Shown here: in pieces, positions 17,467 to 25,569 of the stretch
Numbering within the stretch: position 1 is the first letter of the stretch
Layout: each line of letters starts with the position of its first letter
Assembly: GCF_001570545.1 (NCBI RefSeq)
Contig: NZ_BBXD01000009.1
Coordinates: 496,001 to 560,000 of the forward strand
DNA from: Herbidospora mongoliensis
GTDB lineage: Bacteria > Actinomycetota > Actinomycetes > Streptosporangiales > Streptosporangiaceae
DNA length: 64,000 bases
Reading direction: 5' to 3'
Made by a program: the position numbers and the translations under genes
The notes under the pieces: model-generated
The model's input: the letters and a program-made list of their open reading frames with translations, nothing else
Told to the model about the DNA's origin: nothing
Databases searched by the model: none

Positions 17467-18204
17467 TTAGCGCACGAACGGCCGGTCATAAGGCGCCGCG
17501 TCCCGGGCCGCCAGGACGTGCTCGGCCGCCGCCCCGACCGGCACCCGCAGCGGGATCTCGGACCGTTCCACCAGGTCAGCGAGGGCGCGGGCAACCTCTT
17601 CCGAGGTGATGAACGCGCTCTCCGGAAGGGCCTCCGGCGGGCCGTAAACGGGCGATCCATAGGTGAGGACGTCGTCCAGAGCCCCGGAACTGACCGGCCC
17701 CGGCTGCGCGAGGCTCACGTCGATGCCGAAACCGGCCACCTCGATCGCGAGGGTCTCGGCGAAGGCCTCCAGCGCCCACTTCGAGGCGTTGTAGGCGGCG
17801 CTCCCGGGCCGCACGGTCCGCCCGGCGACGCTGGAGACGTACAGCAGCCGGCCCTTGCCCCGCTCGCGCATCTGCGGGAGCACGGCCTGGGTGACGCGGA
17901 CGGCCCCGACGGTGTTCAACCGATAGAGGCGCTCGATCTCGTCGGCCGGGCTGGCCTCGACCGGCGCGTAGAAGATCCCGCCGGCATTGGAGATCAGGAC
18001 GTCGATCTCCCCGGCCTCCTTGACCGCCGCGTCGACGCTGGACTGATCGGTGACGTCGAGCCGGAGCCGCTGGTCGACGCCGAGACCGTCGAGCGTGCGC
18101 GGGTCACGTGCGGTGGCGACGACCCGGTGGCCGCGCCGGACGAGCTCGGCGGCGGTGGCCCGGCCGATCCCCGTGGACGTGCCGGTGATCAGGATCGAGG
18201 ACAT
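17467..18204 (-). CDS. SDR-family oxidoreductase
   Basis: A 245-aa classical short-chain dehydrogenase/reductase: cofactor loop TGTSTGIGRA, NNAG-equivalent ISNAGG, catalytic Ser in YVSSVAG and Y-x3-K in YNASKWA. The ATARD stretch after beta-2 suggests NADP(H) preference. Start at MSSILITG, with GAAGGGAG eight bases upstream. It is divergent from an HxlR regulator across a 64-bp gap with a perfect palindrome, which marks it as the likely regulated target. The substrate is not inferable. Confidence 0.88.
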   Translation of the reverse strand: MSSILITGTSTGIGRATAAELVRRGHRVVATARDPRTLDGLGVDQRLRLDVTDQSSVDAAVKEAGEIDVLISNAGGIFYAPVEASPADEIERLYRLNTVGAVRVTQAVLPQMRERGKGRLLYVSSVAGRTVRPGSAAYNASKWALEAFAETLAIEVAGFGIDVSLAQPGPVSSGALDDVLTYGSPVYGPPEALPESAFITSEEVARALADLVERSEIPLRVPVGAAAEHVLAARDAAPYDRPFVR

Positions 18205-18226
18205 GGCTGTACTCCCTTCATTTGTC

Positions 18227-18243
18227 GGTTCGATTTTCGAACC
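18227..18243. promoter_or_regulatory. Palindromic operator between SDR and HxlR genes
   Basis: GGTTCGA-TTT-TCGAACC, a perfect 7-bp inverted repeat with a 3-bp spacer, centred between the divergent starts at 18204 and 18269. HxlR/MarR-size dimers bind sites of this kind, and its position fits control of both promoters. Confidence 0.55.
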
Positions 18244-18268
18244 CACTCATGCGAGTTACGATAGCAGA

Positions 18269-18628
18269 GTGAGTCAGAAAATCGAATCGACCAACCTCGG
18301 CGCTCCCCGCGTCTGCCCCATCGCCGACGCCCTCGACGTGGTCGGCGAACGGTGGAGCCTGCTGGTCCTGAGGGAGCTGGGGTTCGGCGTCCACCGCTTC
18401 AAGGACATCCAGATCAACACCGGCGCGCCCCGCGAGACCCTGGCGCTGCGGCTGCGCAAGCTGGAGGAGTGCGGCGTGATCGAACGCCGCCGCTACCACG
18501 ACCACCCGCCGCGCGACGAATACGTGCTCACCGCCCGGGGGCGGGAGCTCGGACCGGTGCTCACCGCGCTGCGGGAGTGGGGCGAGCGGATCAGTGGTGG
18601 CGCGGCAGAGCGCGGGCCAGCCGCCTGA
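18269..18628 (+). CDS. HxlR-family winged-helix regulator
   Basis: A 119-aa regulator with the HxlR signature: CPIADALDVVGERWSLLVLRELGFGVHRFKDIQ, then PRETLALRLRKLEECGVIERRRY and a wing ending in YVLTARGREL. One N-terminal cysteine in the conserved position (PRVCPIA) could sense redox or electrophiles, as in HypR/QorR. GTG start at 18269. It is divergent from the SDR gene and probably regulates it through the palindrome at 18227-18243. Its 3' end overlaps the remnant of a frameshifted dapA-like gene on the other strand. Confidence 0.85.
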   Translation: MSQKIESTNLGAPRVCPIADALDVVGERWSLLVLRELGFGVHRFKDIQINTGAPRETLALRLRKLEECGVIERRRYHDHPPRDEYVLTARGRELGPVLTALREWGERISGGAAERGPAA

Positions 18629-19186
18629 GCACGGCCTCGTCCGGCGGCAGCCGGGCGCGGAACGCGGCCAGCCGCTCGGGTGACTCCCCGCTCACCTTCG
18701 CCCCACCACGTTGGGCAGCCCGGCGAGCCGCGCGAGCAGTTCCTCGTCGACGGCCACGCCGGTGCGGGCCTCGAAGAGGTAGACGAACACGTCCAGCCCG
18801 CCGGCCTCGGCGGTGACCTCACGGAAGAACGCGAACACCTCCTCGGGCGGGGCCGGCAGATAGTAGGGCGTGAGCACGGCGATCTCGCGGGCGCCGGCGG
18901 CGCGGGCCCCGGCGATGAGCTGGGAGACCTCGAACCGGCTGCTGGCCCCCACGTGGACGATCACCCGCAGGTCGCGCAGCACCTCCACCGCGAGCGCCGC
19001 GACCGCGTTCCGCTCGGGGATCGAGAGGGCGGGAAACTCCCCCGTCGTGCCGAGGACGAACGCGCCCTGGACCCCGGAGTCCGCGACGTACCGGAAGATC
19101 TCCGCGGTCCCGGCGAGGTCGAGCGCGCCGTCGTCGGCGAACGACACGGGAACGGCGGTGATGATGTCATGCGGTTGTCTGTGCAC
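18591..19186 (-). pseudogene. Frameshifted, truncated DapA-family lyase gene
   Basis: The first ~162 codons encode a clear dihydrodipicolinate-synthase/N-acetylneuraminate-lyase family protein: TAVPVSFADDGALD at the N-terminus, then GVQGAFVLGTTGEFPALS, then VIVHVGASS and YLFEARTGV. After LPNVVG the frame ends within three codons (tga near 18692). Shifting by one base near 18695-18700 restores the family sequence AKVSGESPERLAAFRARLP with the expected Schiff-base lysine, and this continues only to a stop at 18591. About 100 C-terminal residues are absent, and the remnant overlaps the HxlR gene. It lies 32 bp downstream of L-rhamnose isomerase on the same strand, so it was probably the next gene of that operon. 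Confidence 0.7.
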
Positions 19187-19218
19187 CGGCCCGTTCTACC
19201 AGGCGGAAGGCGCGTATT

Positions 19219-20394
19219 TCAGGCGCCCCACCCGGCCTGGTGGCCGCCGACGCGCTCGGCCACGATCCGCTCGGCGTAGCCGGAGGCCGCGTAGGCGGCC
19301 ATGGGGTTCGGGGCCAGCCCCGACTCCTCGCGGAACCCGGCCAGGAGGGGGCGGACATCGGTGTTGTACGCGTCCATGAACACCCCGTTCGCTCCCAGCA
19401 CGTCACCCGCGCGCTGCGCGGCGGCCAGGGCCTCGCGGTCGACGAGCAGCGCCTTCGCGGTCGCCTCCTGGACGTTCATGACCGAGCGGATCTGGCCGGG
19501 GATCTTCGGCTCGATGTTGTGACACTGGTCGAGCATGAAGGCCACGTCCTGGTCGAGGCCGTCGGCCCTGATGACCTCGTACATGATCCTGAAGAGCTGG
19601 AACGGATCGGCCGCGCCGACCATCAGGTCGTCGTCGGCGTAGAAGCGGGAGTTGAAGTCGAACCCGCCGAGCTTCCCCTCGCGCAGCAGGAACGCCACGA
19701 TGAACTCGATGTTCGTGCCCGGCGCGTGGTGGCCGGTGTCGACCACCACTTGGGCCTTGCGCCCGAGCCGCAGGCAGTGGGCGTAGGCGGTGCCCCAGTC
19801 GGGCACGTCGGTGACGTAGAAGGCCGGCTCGAACAGCTTGTACTCCAGCACCAGCCGCTGCCCCTCCCCCAGCCGCGCGTAGACGGCGTCGAGGGCCTCG
19901 GCCAGCCGGTCCTGCCGGTCGCGGATGTCGTCTTGGCCCGGGTAGTTGGTGCCGTCGGAGAACCAGAGTTTCAGCACGTCGGAGCCGGTGGCGTCCATGA
20001 TGTCGACGCACTCGAGCAGGTGCCGGAGCGCCTTGCGGCGGACCGCGGGGTCGGGGTTGGTGACGCTGCCGAGCATGTAGTCGTCGTCCTGGAAGACGTT
20101 GCTGTTGATCGCCCCGATCGCGACGCCGTGTTCACGGGCGTGGTGCGAAAGGTCTCCGTACGAGTCCACCCGGTCCCACGGGATGTGCAGCGCGACCGTC
20201 GGGGCCGCGCCGGTGAACCGGTGCACCTGGGCGGCGTCGGCGATCTTCTCGTAAGGATCGCGGGGCACCCCCTTCTGGGCGAACACCTTGAATCGGGTGC
20301 CGGAGTTGCCGAAGGCCCAAGAAGGCGTCTCAATGCGCAGCGCTCGGAGCCCAGCCTTCACCACGTCGACCACCTCGTCATAAAAACGTTTCAA
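19219..20394 (-). CDS. rhaI: L-rhamnose isomerase
   Basis: A ~391-aa TIM-barrel sugar isomerase of the actinobacterial/Pseudomonas L-rhamnose isomerase type, converting L-rhamnose to L-rhamnulose. Highly conserved stretches are seen throughout: ETPSWAFGNSGTRFK, INSNVFQDDDYMLGS, LKLWFSDGTNYPGQDD, VVVDTGHHAPGTN, GGFDFNSRFYADDDLMVG, and the C-terminal ERVGGHQAGWGA. Metal-binding Glu/Asp/His residues fall within these. The start is uncertain: TTG at 20394 gives the family length, and GTG at ~20376 is an alternative; both lack a good RBS. An AAACGTTT core that looks like a LacI-type operator overlaps the TTG. Confidence 0.88.
   Translation of the reverse strand: MKRFYDEVVDVVKAGLRALRIETPSWAFGNSGTRFKVFAQKGVPRDPYEKIADAAQVHRFTGAAPTVALHIPWDRVDSYGDLSHHAREHGVAIGAINSNVFQDDDYMLGSVTNPDPAVRRKALRHLLECVDIMDATGSDVLKLWFSDGTNYPGQDDIRDRQDRLAEALDAVYARLGEGQRLVLEYKLFEPAFYVTDVPDWGTAYAHCLRLGRKAQVVVDTGHHAPGTNIEFIVAFLLREGKLGGFDFNSRFYADDDLMVGAADPFQLFRIMYEVIRADGLDQDVAFMLDQCHNIEPKIPGQIRSVMNVQEATAKALLVDREALAAAQRAGDVLGANGVFMDAYNTDVRPLLAGFREESGLAPNPMAAYAASGYAERIVAERVGGHQAGWGA
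20384..20394. promoter_or_regulatory. LacI-like operator core at the rhaI start
   Basis: AAACGTTT flanked by CAA/TAA resembles the TGAAACGTTTCA operators of LacI-family sugar regulators. It overlaps the candidate TTG start of rhaI, so either the real start is the downstream GTG or the site acts as a roadblock. No LacI gene is in the window. Confidence 0.3.
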
Positions 20395-20458
20395 TCTTCG
20401 GAGAGCGTAAGACAGCCCCGCAAGGCCGTCAACGTTGCCGAGGGCAGGTTGCCACGTT

Positions 20459-21469
20459 TTAATCCGCCTGGACCAGGCTGACCACCGCCGACTGGGCGCG
20501 GTGGTCGGACTGCCCGCGAGGGTCGCGCAGGTCGTAGGCGTGGATCTCCAGCCCGTCGGTGAACGTCCAGTCGAGTTGCCAGAGCGGGAGCACACCGGCG
20601 TACCAGGACGTTGGATAGAGCGAGTCGTCGGCCGCGTTCGCACTGGCCATGCGGTCGAACAGGGGGCGCATCTCCCCCATCGCGCCGGTGCTGTTGAAGT
20701 CGCCGCTGACCAGGGCGGCGTGGGGGTTCGCGTCGAGGTCGGCGTGCAGGCCGCGGAACTGGGCGTCCCGGTGTGAACTGCGGCTGCGCAGTCCGGCGAA
20801 GGGGTTCACGTTCAGCACCGCCTGCACGGGGATGTGGACGTTGTAGACCGACAGGGTCGAGGCGCCGATCAGCAGGTCGGTACGGAGGATCTTGGCCAGG
20901 TCGAAGGCCTCCTGCCACGACGGCCGGGGGCCCAGGGCGGTCGCCGGGCCGACCCGCCGGGTGGCCGTGATCGGGAATCGGGACAGCGTGAGGAGTTCGC
21001 CCTCGGCGGCGACGTGGTAGCCGGGGAACTCGCGCCGCAGCCGGGGCAGGTCGTCGACCGGCTCGGGCCGGCCGGCCACCCAGCCCATGTACTCCTGCAG
21101 CACGTAGACGTCGGCGCGCTGATCTTTGAGGAAGCGGTAGAACGCGCCGGGGTCGTCGTCCTGGTGCCAGTATTCGGTGTTCCAGGAGAACACCCGCACC
21201 GCCCCGGCCGAAGGCGGCTGGTCGGCGGCCCCCACGTTGAGGCCGCCGTGACCGGCTCCCAGAAGGAGCGACCCGGCGGCCAGGATCGTGGTGGTCCGGC
21301 GGAACCGGCCGGCCACGACGAGCAGCACCGGCGCGGCGAGGTAGATCACCGGCGGCACCATGTCGGGGATCAGCCAGAGCCAGAAGCGGCCCGACAGCAG
21401 GCGCTGCAGGATCACGAATCCCAGCCAGGCCGCCGCCGCGATCGGAACCAGACGGCCCGCGAGGGTCAA
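20459..21469 (-). CDS. Membrane-anchored endonuclease/exonuclease/phosphatase (EEP) protein, active-site intact
   Basis: A 336-aa protein starting at TTG inside the stop of the previous gene (TTGA overlap). Three hydrophobic N-terminal segments (to residue ~95) are followed by an EEP-fold domain. The family motifs are present: FSWNTEYW (Asn), VLQEYM (Glu), YNVHIP, SGDFNSTG (Asp/Asn) and GQSDHRAQ (Asp-His). EEP enzymes cut phosphodiester bonds in nucleic acids, phosphoinositides or sphingomyelin. A membrane-attached, probably exported enzyme at the end of a lipid-glycan operon more likely acts on a lipid-linked phosphodiester than on DNA; that is inference. A degenerate paralogue is encoded two genes upstream. 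Confidence 0.78.
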   Translation of the reverse strand: MTLAGRLVPIAAAAWLGFVILQRLLSGRFWLWLIPDMVPPVIYLAAPVLLVVAGRFRRTTTILAAGSLLLGAGHGGLNVGAADQPPSAGAVRVFSWNTEYWHQDDDPGAFYRFLKDQRADVYVLQEYMGWVAGRPEPVDDLPRLRREFPGYHVAAEGELLTLSRFPITATRRVGPATALGPRPSWQEAFDLAKILRTDLLIGASTLSVYNVHIPVQAVLNVNPFAGLRSRSSHRDAQFRGLHADLDANPHAALVSGDFNSTGAMGEMRPLFDRMASANAADDSLYPTSWYAGVLPLWQLDWTFTDGLEIHAYDLRDPRGQSDHRAQSAVVSLVQAD

Positions 21470-22482
21470 CGGGTCAGCTCGGGGGTGCTCGATTCGTACA
21501 GTCTGCGGAATCTCGGGGAGATCAGCCACTGGGCCGCGCCGGTCGCGACGCCCGCGATGATGACCAGGCTGACCACGAAGTGCACCGCGACGAAGTACGC
21601 GCCGAACAGCGGGCACTTGCGGGCGAACACGAACCGGAACATGCCGAGGTCGCCGAGCGCCCACGCGGCCAGCAGCAGCGCGGGCAGCACCGCCGCGACC
21701 GGGCCCAGCAGGAACGGCGCGGGGAGGGCGAGCACCGTCAGCAGCGCGGCCAGCGACGCCCAGGCCCGGGAGGCGGTCTCGTAGCCCTGCGCGAAGCGGC
21801 GTTTGCGCGCGTAGAGGGGAACGCGCAGGCGGCCGCGCTGGAACAGCTTGCGCAGCAGCGTCGGCAGTTCGCGGTCGTGTCCCATCCGGCCGTGGATCGC
21901 GCGGGTGATCCGCACCCGGTGACGCTCGCTGAGCCGCTGACCGTAGTCGACCTCCTCGGTGTAGCGCAGGCCGGGGTTGAACGGGCCGGTCTCGCGGAAC
22001 ACCGAGGCGCGGATGGCGAACATCGCCGACCACAGGAAGGACACCTCCCCCTCGGACGCGACCGACCAGTAGTGGTGCTGGTGGGCGCGGTAGTCCTCGG
22101 TGCGGGTGGAGCGGATCAGCGGGTCGGGGTCCTCGATGCCGCAGACCGCGCCGAGCGACGGGTCGGCGTCGAGCAGGGCGACGCCGGTGGCGACCGCGTC
22201 GGGGGCCAGGGCGACGTCGGAGTCCACGAAGAACAGGATCTCACCGCTCGCCCATGCCGCGCCCAGGTTGCGGGCGACGGCGGGGCCGCTGTTGCCGGGG
22301 GTGCTGATCACCTCCACGCCCAGCGACGCCGCGACGGCGGCCGAGTCGTCGGTGCTGCAGTCGTCCACGACGACGATCTCCAGCGGGGTGTGGGTCTGGG
22401 CCTGGATCGCCGCCAGGCACAGCGGCAGGAACCGGGCGTGGTTGTAGGTCGGGACGATGACGGTGACCAAAGGGGGTCGCAT
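21466..22482 (-). CDS. GT2 glycosyltransferase with C-terminal membrane segments
   Basis: A 338-aa inverting GT-A enzyme: VTVIVPTYNHARFLPLCL, VVDDCSTDDS, and the metal-binding FFVDSDVALAPDAV. The acceptor region includes TGPFNPGLRYTEEVDYGQRL. The C-terminal third has two or three membrane segments (ASLAALLTVLALPAPFLLGP, FVAVHFVVSLVIIAGVATG), anchoring it at the inner membrane face where polyprenyl-linked sugars are used. It is a close paralogue of the GT2 genes at 25566 and 26574 in the same operon. It overlaps the downstream EEP gene by 4 bp and follows the other EEP gene by 5 bp. Confidence 0.85.
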   Translation of the reverse strand: MRPPLVTVIVPTYNHARFLPLCLAAIQAQTHTPLEIVVVDDCSTDDSAAVAASLGVEVISTPGNSGPAVARNLGAAWASGEILFFVDSDVALAPDAVATGVALLDADPSLGAVCGIEDPDPLIRSTRTEDYRAHQHHYWSVASEGEVSFLWSAMFAIRASVFRETGPFNPGLRYTEEVDYGQRLSERHRVRITRAIHGRMGHDRELPTLLRKLFQRGRLRVPLYARKRRFAQGYETASRAWASLAALLTVLALPAPFLLGPVAAVLPALLLAAWALGDLGMFRFVFARKCPLFGAYFVAVHFVVSLVIIAGVATGAAQWLISPRFRRLYESSTPELTR

Positions 22483-22487
22483 CGCGG

Positions 22488-23675
22488 TCAAGCCTCCGAG
22501 ATGAGCAGTTCTTGCAGGTGGTGGGTGGACAGGCCGTCCGGTGAGCGCAGGTCGTAGCGGTGCACGGTCAGGCCCGGCGAGGTGAAGGTCCAGTCCATCC
22601 GCCACAGGCGGAGCCCGGCGAAGGACAGGGTCGCCGGGTAGTGCGGACCTTCGGCCGCCGCAAGGTGGTCCAGGCGGCGCAGGTGGCCCATGCCGGGCAG
22701 CGCGTTGAAGTTGCCGGAGGCCAGGATCGGGTTCGGGTTGGCGTCGACGTCGTCGGCGAGCGCGTCGATCTGGACCTGCCGGGCGGCGTCGAGTGTCTGG
22801 ATCGCCTGGTAGAAGCGCGGGGACAGCGGGCTCGCGCTCAGGTAGAGCATGTCGAACAGGTGCACGTTGTAGACCGAGACGGTCCGCCCGCCGATGTCGA
22901 GGTCGGTGCGCAGCGCCGCGTGCCGCCAGTTCGGCGCGTACGGGTTGTGGGCCGCGCCCACCGGTTTCTGGCCGACCACCGGGAAGCGGGAGACGGTGAG
23001 GAGCCCGTCGAGTGCGGTGATCTCGTGGCCGGGGAACTCGCGCCGCAGCAGGTCGGCGTCGTCGATGGGGGTGGGCGCGCCCGGCCCGCAGCCCGAGTGC
23101 TCCTGGAGGAGGTAGAGGTCGGCCCGCCGGTCCTTGAGATACCGGAAGAAACGGGCGGCGTCGTCGTCGGTGTTCCAGCAGTAGGTGTCCCAGGAGACGA
23201 CCCGCACCGCGCCGGCCGGCGCCGGACCGCCGCCCCCGCCGAGGTGCACGCCCGCCTGGGTCGCGCCCAGCGCCAGGGCCGCCGTGGCGAGCCCCGCCGT
23301 CCACCACCGTGTCCTGGCGACGAACGGCACGGCGGCCAGCAGGGCCAGCGGCGTCACCAGGAACAGCAGGGGCGGGATCACCAGGTCAGGCAGGACCCAC
23401 AGCCAGGTCCGCCCGCTGAACACCCGCCGCGCCGCGATGAGCGCGAACGCCGCCGCCGCCAGGCTGACCGCCGCCCGGTCGAGCCGCGCGGGCACCCTGC
23501 GGCGCAGCGCCAGCATCGGCACGGACGCGACCACCAGCAGCGGGACGGCGAAGAAGGCCACCAGCGGCGCCCCGCCGCCCCACCACCAGAAGTCCCCGCT
23601 CAGCCAGTTGACGACGGTGACCGTCAGCCAGACCGCCGCCGCGCCGACCAGCGCCCACCGGAGGATCCGGATCAT
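22488..23675 (-). CDS. Membrane-anchored EEP-like protein with substituted active site
   Basis: A 395-aa paralogue of the EEP protein at 20459: N-terminal hydrophobic segments to residue ~150, then an EEP-fold domain. QE (LLQEHSG) and YNVH (VYNVHLF) are kept, but three key positions differ: SWDT instead of SWNT, SGNFNAL instead of SGDFNST, and STHHLQ instead of SDHR. Loss of the GDFN aspartate and the SDH aspartate predicts no or altered catalysis. It may serve as a partner or binding subunit of the intact EEP protein. Start at MIRILRW, overlapping the upstream gene by 4 bp (ATGA). Confidence 0.75.
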   Translation of the reverse strand: MIRILRWALVGAAAVWLTVTVVNWLSGDFWWWGGGAPLVAFFAVPLLVVASVPMLALRRRVPARLDRAAVSLAAAAFALIAARRVFSGRTWLWVLPDLVIPPLLFLVTPLALLAAVPFVARTRWWTAGLATAALALGATQAGVHLGGGGGPAPAGAVRVVSWDTYCWNTDDDAARFFRYLKDRRADLYLLQEHSGCGPGAPTPIDDADLLRREFPGHEITALDGLLTVSRFPVVGQKPVGAAHNPYAPNWRHAALRTDLDIGGRTVSVYNVHLFDMLYLSASPLSPRFYQAIQTLDAARQVQIDALADDVDANPNPILASGNFNALPGMGHLRRLDHLAAAEGPHYPATLSFAGLRLWRMDWTFTSPGLTVHRYDLRSPDGLSTHHLQELLISEA

Positions 23676-24637
23676 GCCGGCCGGAACCAGAACGACGCGG
23701 GCAGGTAGTGCTCGGTGACGGAGAGCCGCTCCCACAGAGGCCGCAGCGGATCCCGCAACGCCGGGTCGGCGTGGATGAACGCGCTGGGGAGCTCGATGTC
23801 ATACCTGGCCGGATCGCCCAGCAGGAAGGCGGCCAGCAGGTACTGCTCGGAGTAGTGCCGCCAGCGCCACTCCGGCGGGTAGTCGAAGGGCAGCATGATG
23901 TCGTGCAGGTGCACCAGGACGCCGGGCGGCAGCAGCGGCAGCACCTCGAAGAAGAACACGGTGACGTCGGAGCCCATCAGGACCCGGTGCGAACCGTCCA
24001 GGAACACGATGTCGCCGGGCTCCAGATCGGCGAAGATCCCCAGGTCGGCGCGTTCGAGCGGGCTGCGGACGGTGACGTCGCAGAGCGCGTCGACGTGCGC
24101 GCGGGGCGCCGGGTCGATCGAGGTGACGGTGGTGCGCAGGCCATGGTCCCGGATGGCCCGCCGGGCGAACTTGGTGGAGTTGCCGGAGCCGATCTCGACG
24201 TACCGGCGGGGGTTGTTCTCGACGAGCAGGCCGTAGAGCCCGAGCGCGTCCAGCGGCGGCAGCCACCCGTTGTCCCAGTAGGGCGTGGTGCCCTTCGGGC
24301 TGTCGCGCAGGGGGATCTCGGCCAGGCTGTCCGCGAGCTTCGCGAAACGGCCGAGCCGGTCGGCGTAGCGGGACCGGTTCCGCTCCACCAGGGCGGTCAT
24401 CTCCGGGTGCGCCGGTTTGCCGTGGCCGAAGCGCGGCTCCGGGTCGATCGGGTGGTCGATGAAGATGGGGCGGCGCAGCCCGAACGCCGACAGGACCGCG
24501 CCGTGCACGGACGGATGCCGTTCCAGCCACGCGAACGGCCGATCGGCGAACGGCACGGCGCTGAGCGCGCGCATCAGCGCCCCGGACACCGGTCCGGCGG
24601 GGACCTGGCGGGTCAGGTGCCGAAGCTGTGACGTCAT
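23672..24637 (-). CDS. SAM-dependent methyltransferase-like protein
   Basis: A 321-aa protein with a class I methyltransferase-like core of the Methyltransf_24 type: RYVEIGSGNSTKFARRAI (motif I), TTVTSIDPAP (motif II acidic strand), GDIVFLDGSHRVLMGSDV (motif IV region) and LPPGVLVHLHDIMLPFDYPPEW. Related proteins in surface-polysaccharide clusters methylate or otherwise cap glycans. The ~90-residue N-terminal part is not recognised. It overlaps both neighbours by 4 bp within the glycan operon. Catalysis as a methyltransferase is inferred from fold only. Confidence 0.65.
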   Translation of the reverse strand: MTSQLRHLTRQVPAGPVSGALMRALSAVPFADRPFAWLERHPSVHGAVLSAFGLRRPIFIDHPIDPEPRFGHGKPAHPEMTALVERNRSRYADRLGRFAKLADSLAEIPLRDSPKGTTPYWDNGWLPPLDALGLYGLLVENNPRRYVEIGSGNSTKFARRAIRDHGLRTTVTSIDPAPRAHVDALCDVTVRSPLERADLGIFADLEPGDIVFLDGSHRVLMGSDVTVFFFEVLPLLPPGVLVHLHDIMLPFDYPPEWRWRHYSEQYLLAAFLLGDPARYDIELPSAFIHADPALRDPLRPLWERLSVTEHYLPASFWFRPA

Positions 24638-25569
24638 GAGGCCACTCCTTGCGTGAGGGGGGCGATACGGGTCAGTACCGCGAGCACGACGGCGGTCGAC
24701 ACGACGTCGACGACGGTGATCAGGACGCGGCTCAGCGCGACCAGGGTGATCAGGGCGGGCCCGGTCAGCAGGGTGGCGAGGGTGAGCCCGAGCACGACCT
24801 CGCGCGGGCCGAGCCCGGAGGGCATCACCAGCGTGAAGATCCCGGCCACGGTGGAGAGCGCGAACCCGCCGATCCCCACCGACAGCGCCCCGGCGGGCGA
24901 GGCGCCGAGCGCGACGGCGAGCACGCTGACGTGCAGCCCGCTGATCAGCCAGCCGGTGGTCAGCAATCCGGTGACGGCGAGCAGCGTCCGCCGCCCCGGC
25001 AGCGTGATAGGGCCGTCCCCGCCCCGGCGCAGGATCCGCTGGGCCGCCCCGAGCAGCCGTCCCAGCGATCGGGGCGCCACCACGGGGAGGAACGCCGCGA
25101 CCAGGAGCGGCAGCAGCGCCCACCAGATCGCGTCGGCGGCCACCAGCCAGGGCAGCGCGATCAGGCCGACCGCCAGCCCGGCCACCACGCCGAGACCCTG
25201 GGTGGCCACGAACGCCCCGGCCAGCCTGGCGGCGGGTTCGCCGAGCGGGCGCGCCATCGCGGCGTGCGCGACGGCGGGCCAGATACCGCCGGGGAGATAG
25301 CGGGTGATGCCGGCCAGGAAGAAGACGCGGGCCGCGACCGGCAGGGTCAGCCGGGTGCCCAGGCCCGCGAGCAGCAGACGCCAGCCGAAGAACCCGGGGA
25401 TCCCGCCGATGGACGCCAGGGCGCCCGCCAGGATCGCGTTGCCCCAGCCGACCTGACGCAGGCTGTCGCCGACGCCGTGCCTCACCCGCCAGAGCTGGTA
25501 ACCCAGGAAGGCGAGCACGAGCACGATCGCGGCCGTCCGCAGCACCGTGAAGACGCGCCGCCGGGTCAC
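24634..25569 (-). CDS. Lysylphosphatidylglycerol-synthase-like TM protein (flippase-like)
   Basis: A 311-aa polytopic membrane protein of the LPG_synthase_TM/UPF0104 type, with about eight helices and the conserved RYLPGGIWPAVAHAAMA and MPSGLGPREVVLGL loops. The soluble aminoacyl-transferase domain of MprF is absent, so only the flippase-like part is present. In polysaccharide clusters such proteins are assumed to move or gate lipid-linked intermediates. GTG start overlaps the stop of the upstream GT2 gene (GTGA). Confidence 0.75.
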   Translation of the reverse strand: MTRRRVFTVLRTAAIVLVLAFLGYQLWRVRHGVGDSLRQVGWGNAILAGALASIGGIPGFFGWRLLLAGLGTRLTLPVAARVFFLAGITRYLPGGIWPAVAHAAMARPLGEPAARLAGAFVATQGLGVVAGLAVGLIALPWLVAADAIWWALLPLLVAAFLPVVAPRSLGRLLGAAQRILRRGGDGPITLPGRRTLLAVTGLLTTGWLISGLHVSVLAVALGASPAGALSVGIGGFALSTVAGIFTLVMPSGLGPREVVLGLTLATLLTGPALITLVALSRVLITVVDVVSTAVVLAVLTRIAPLTQGVAS

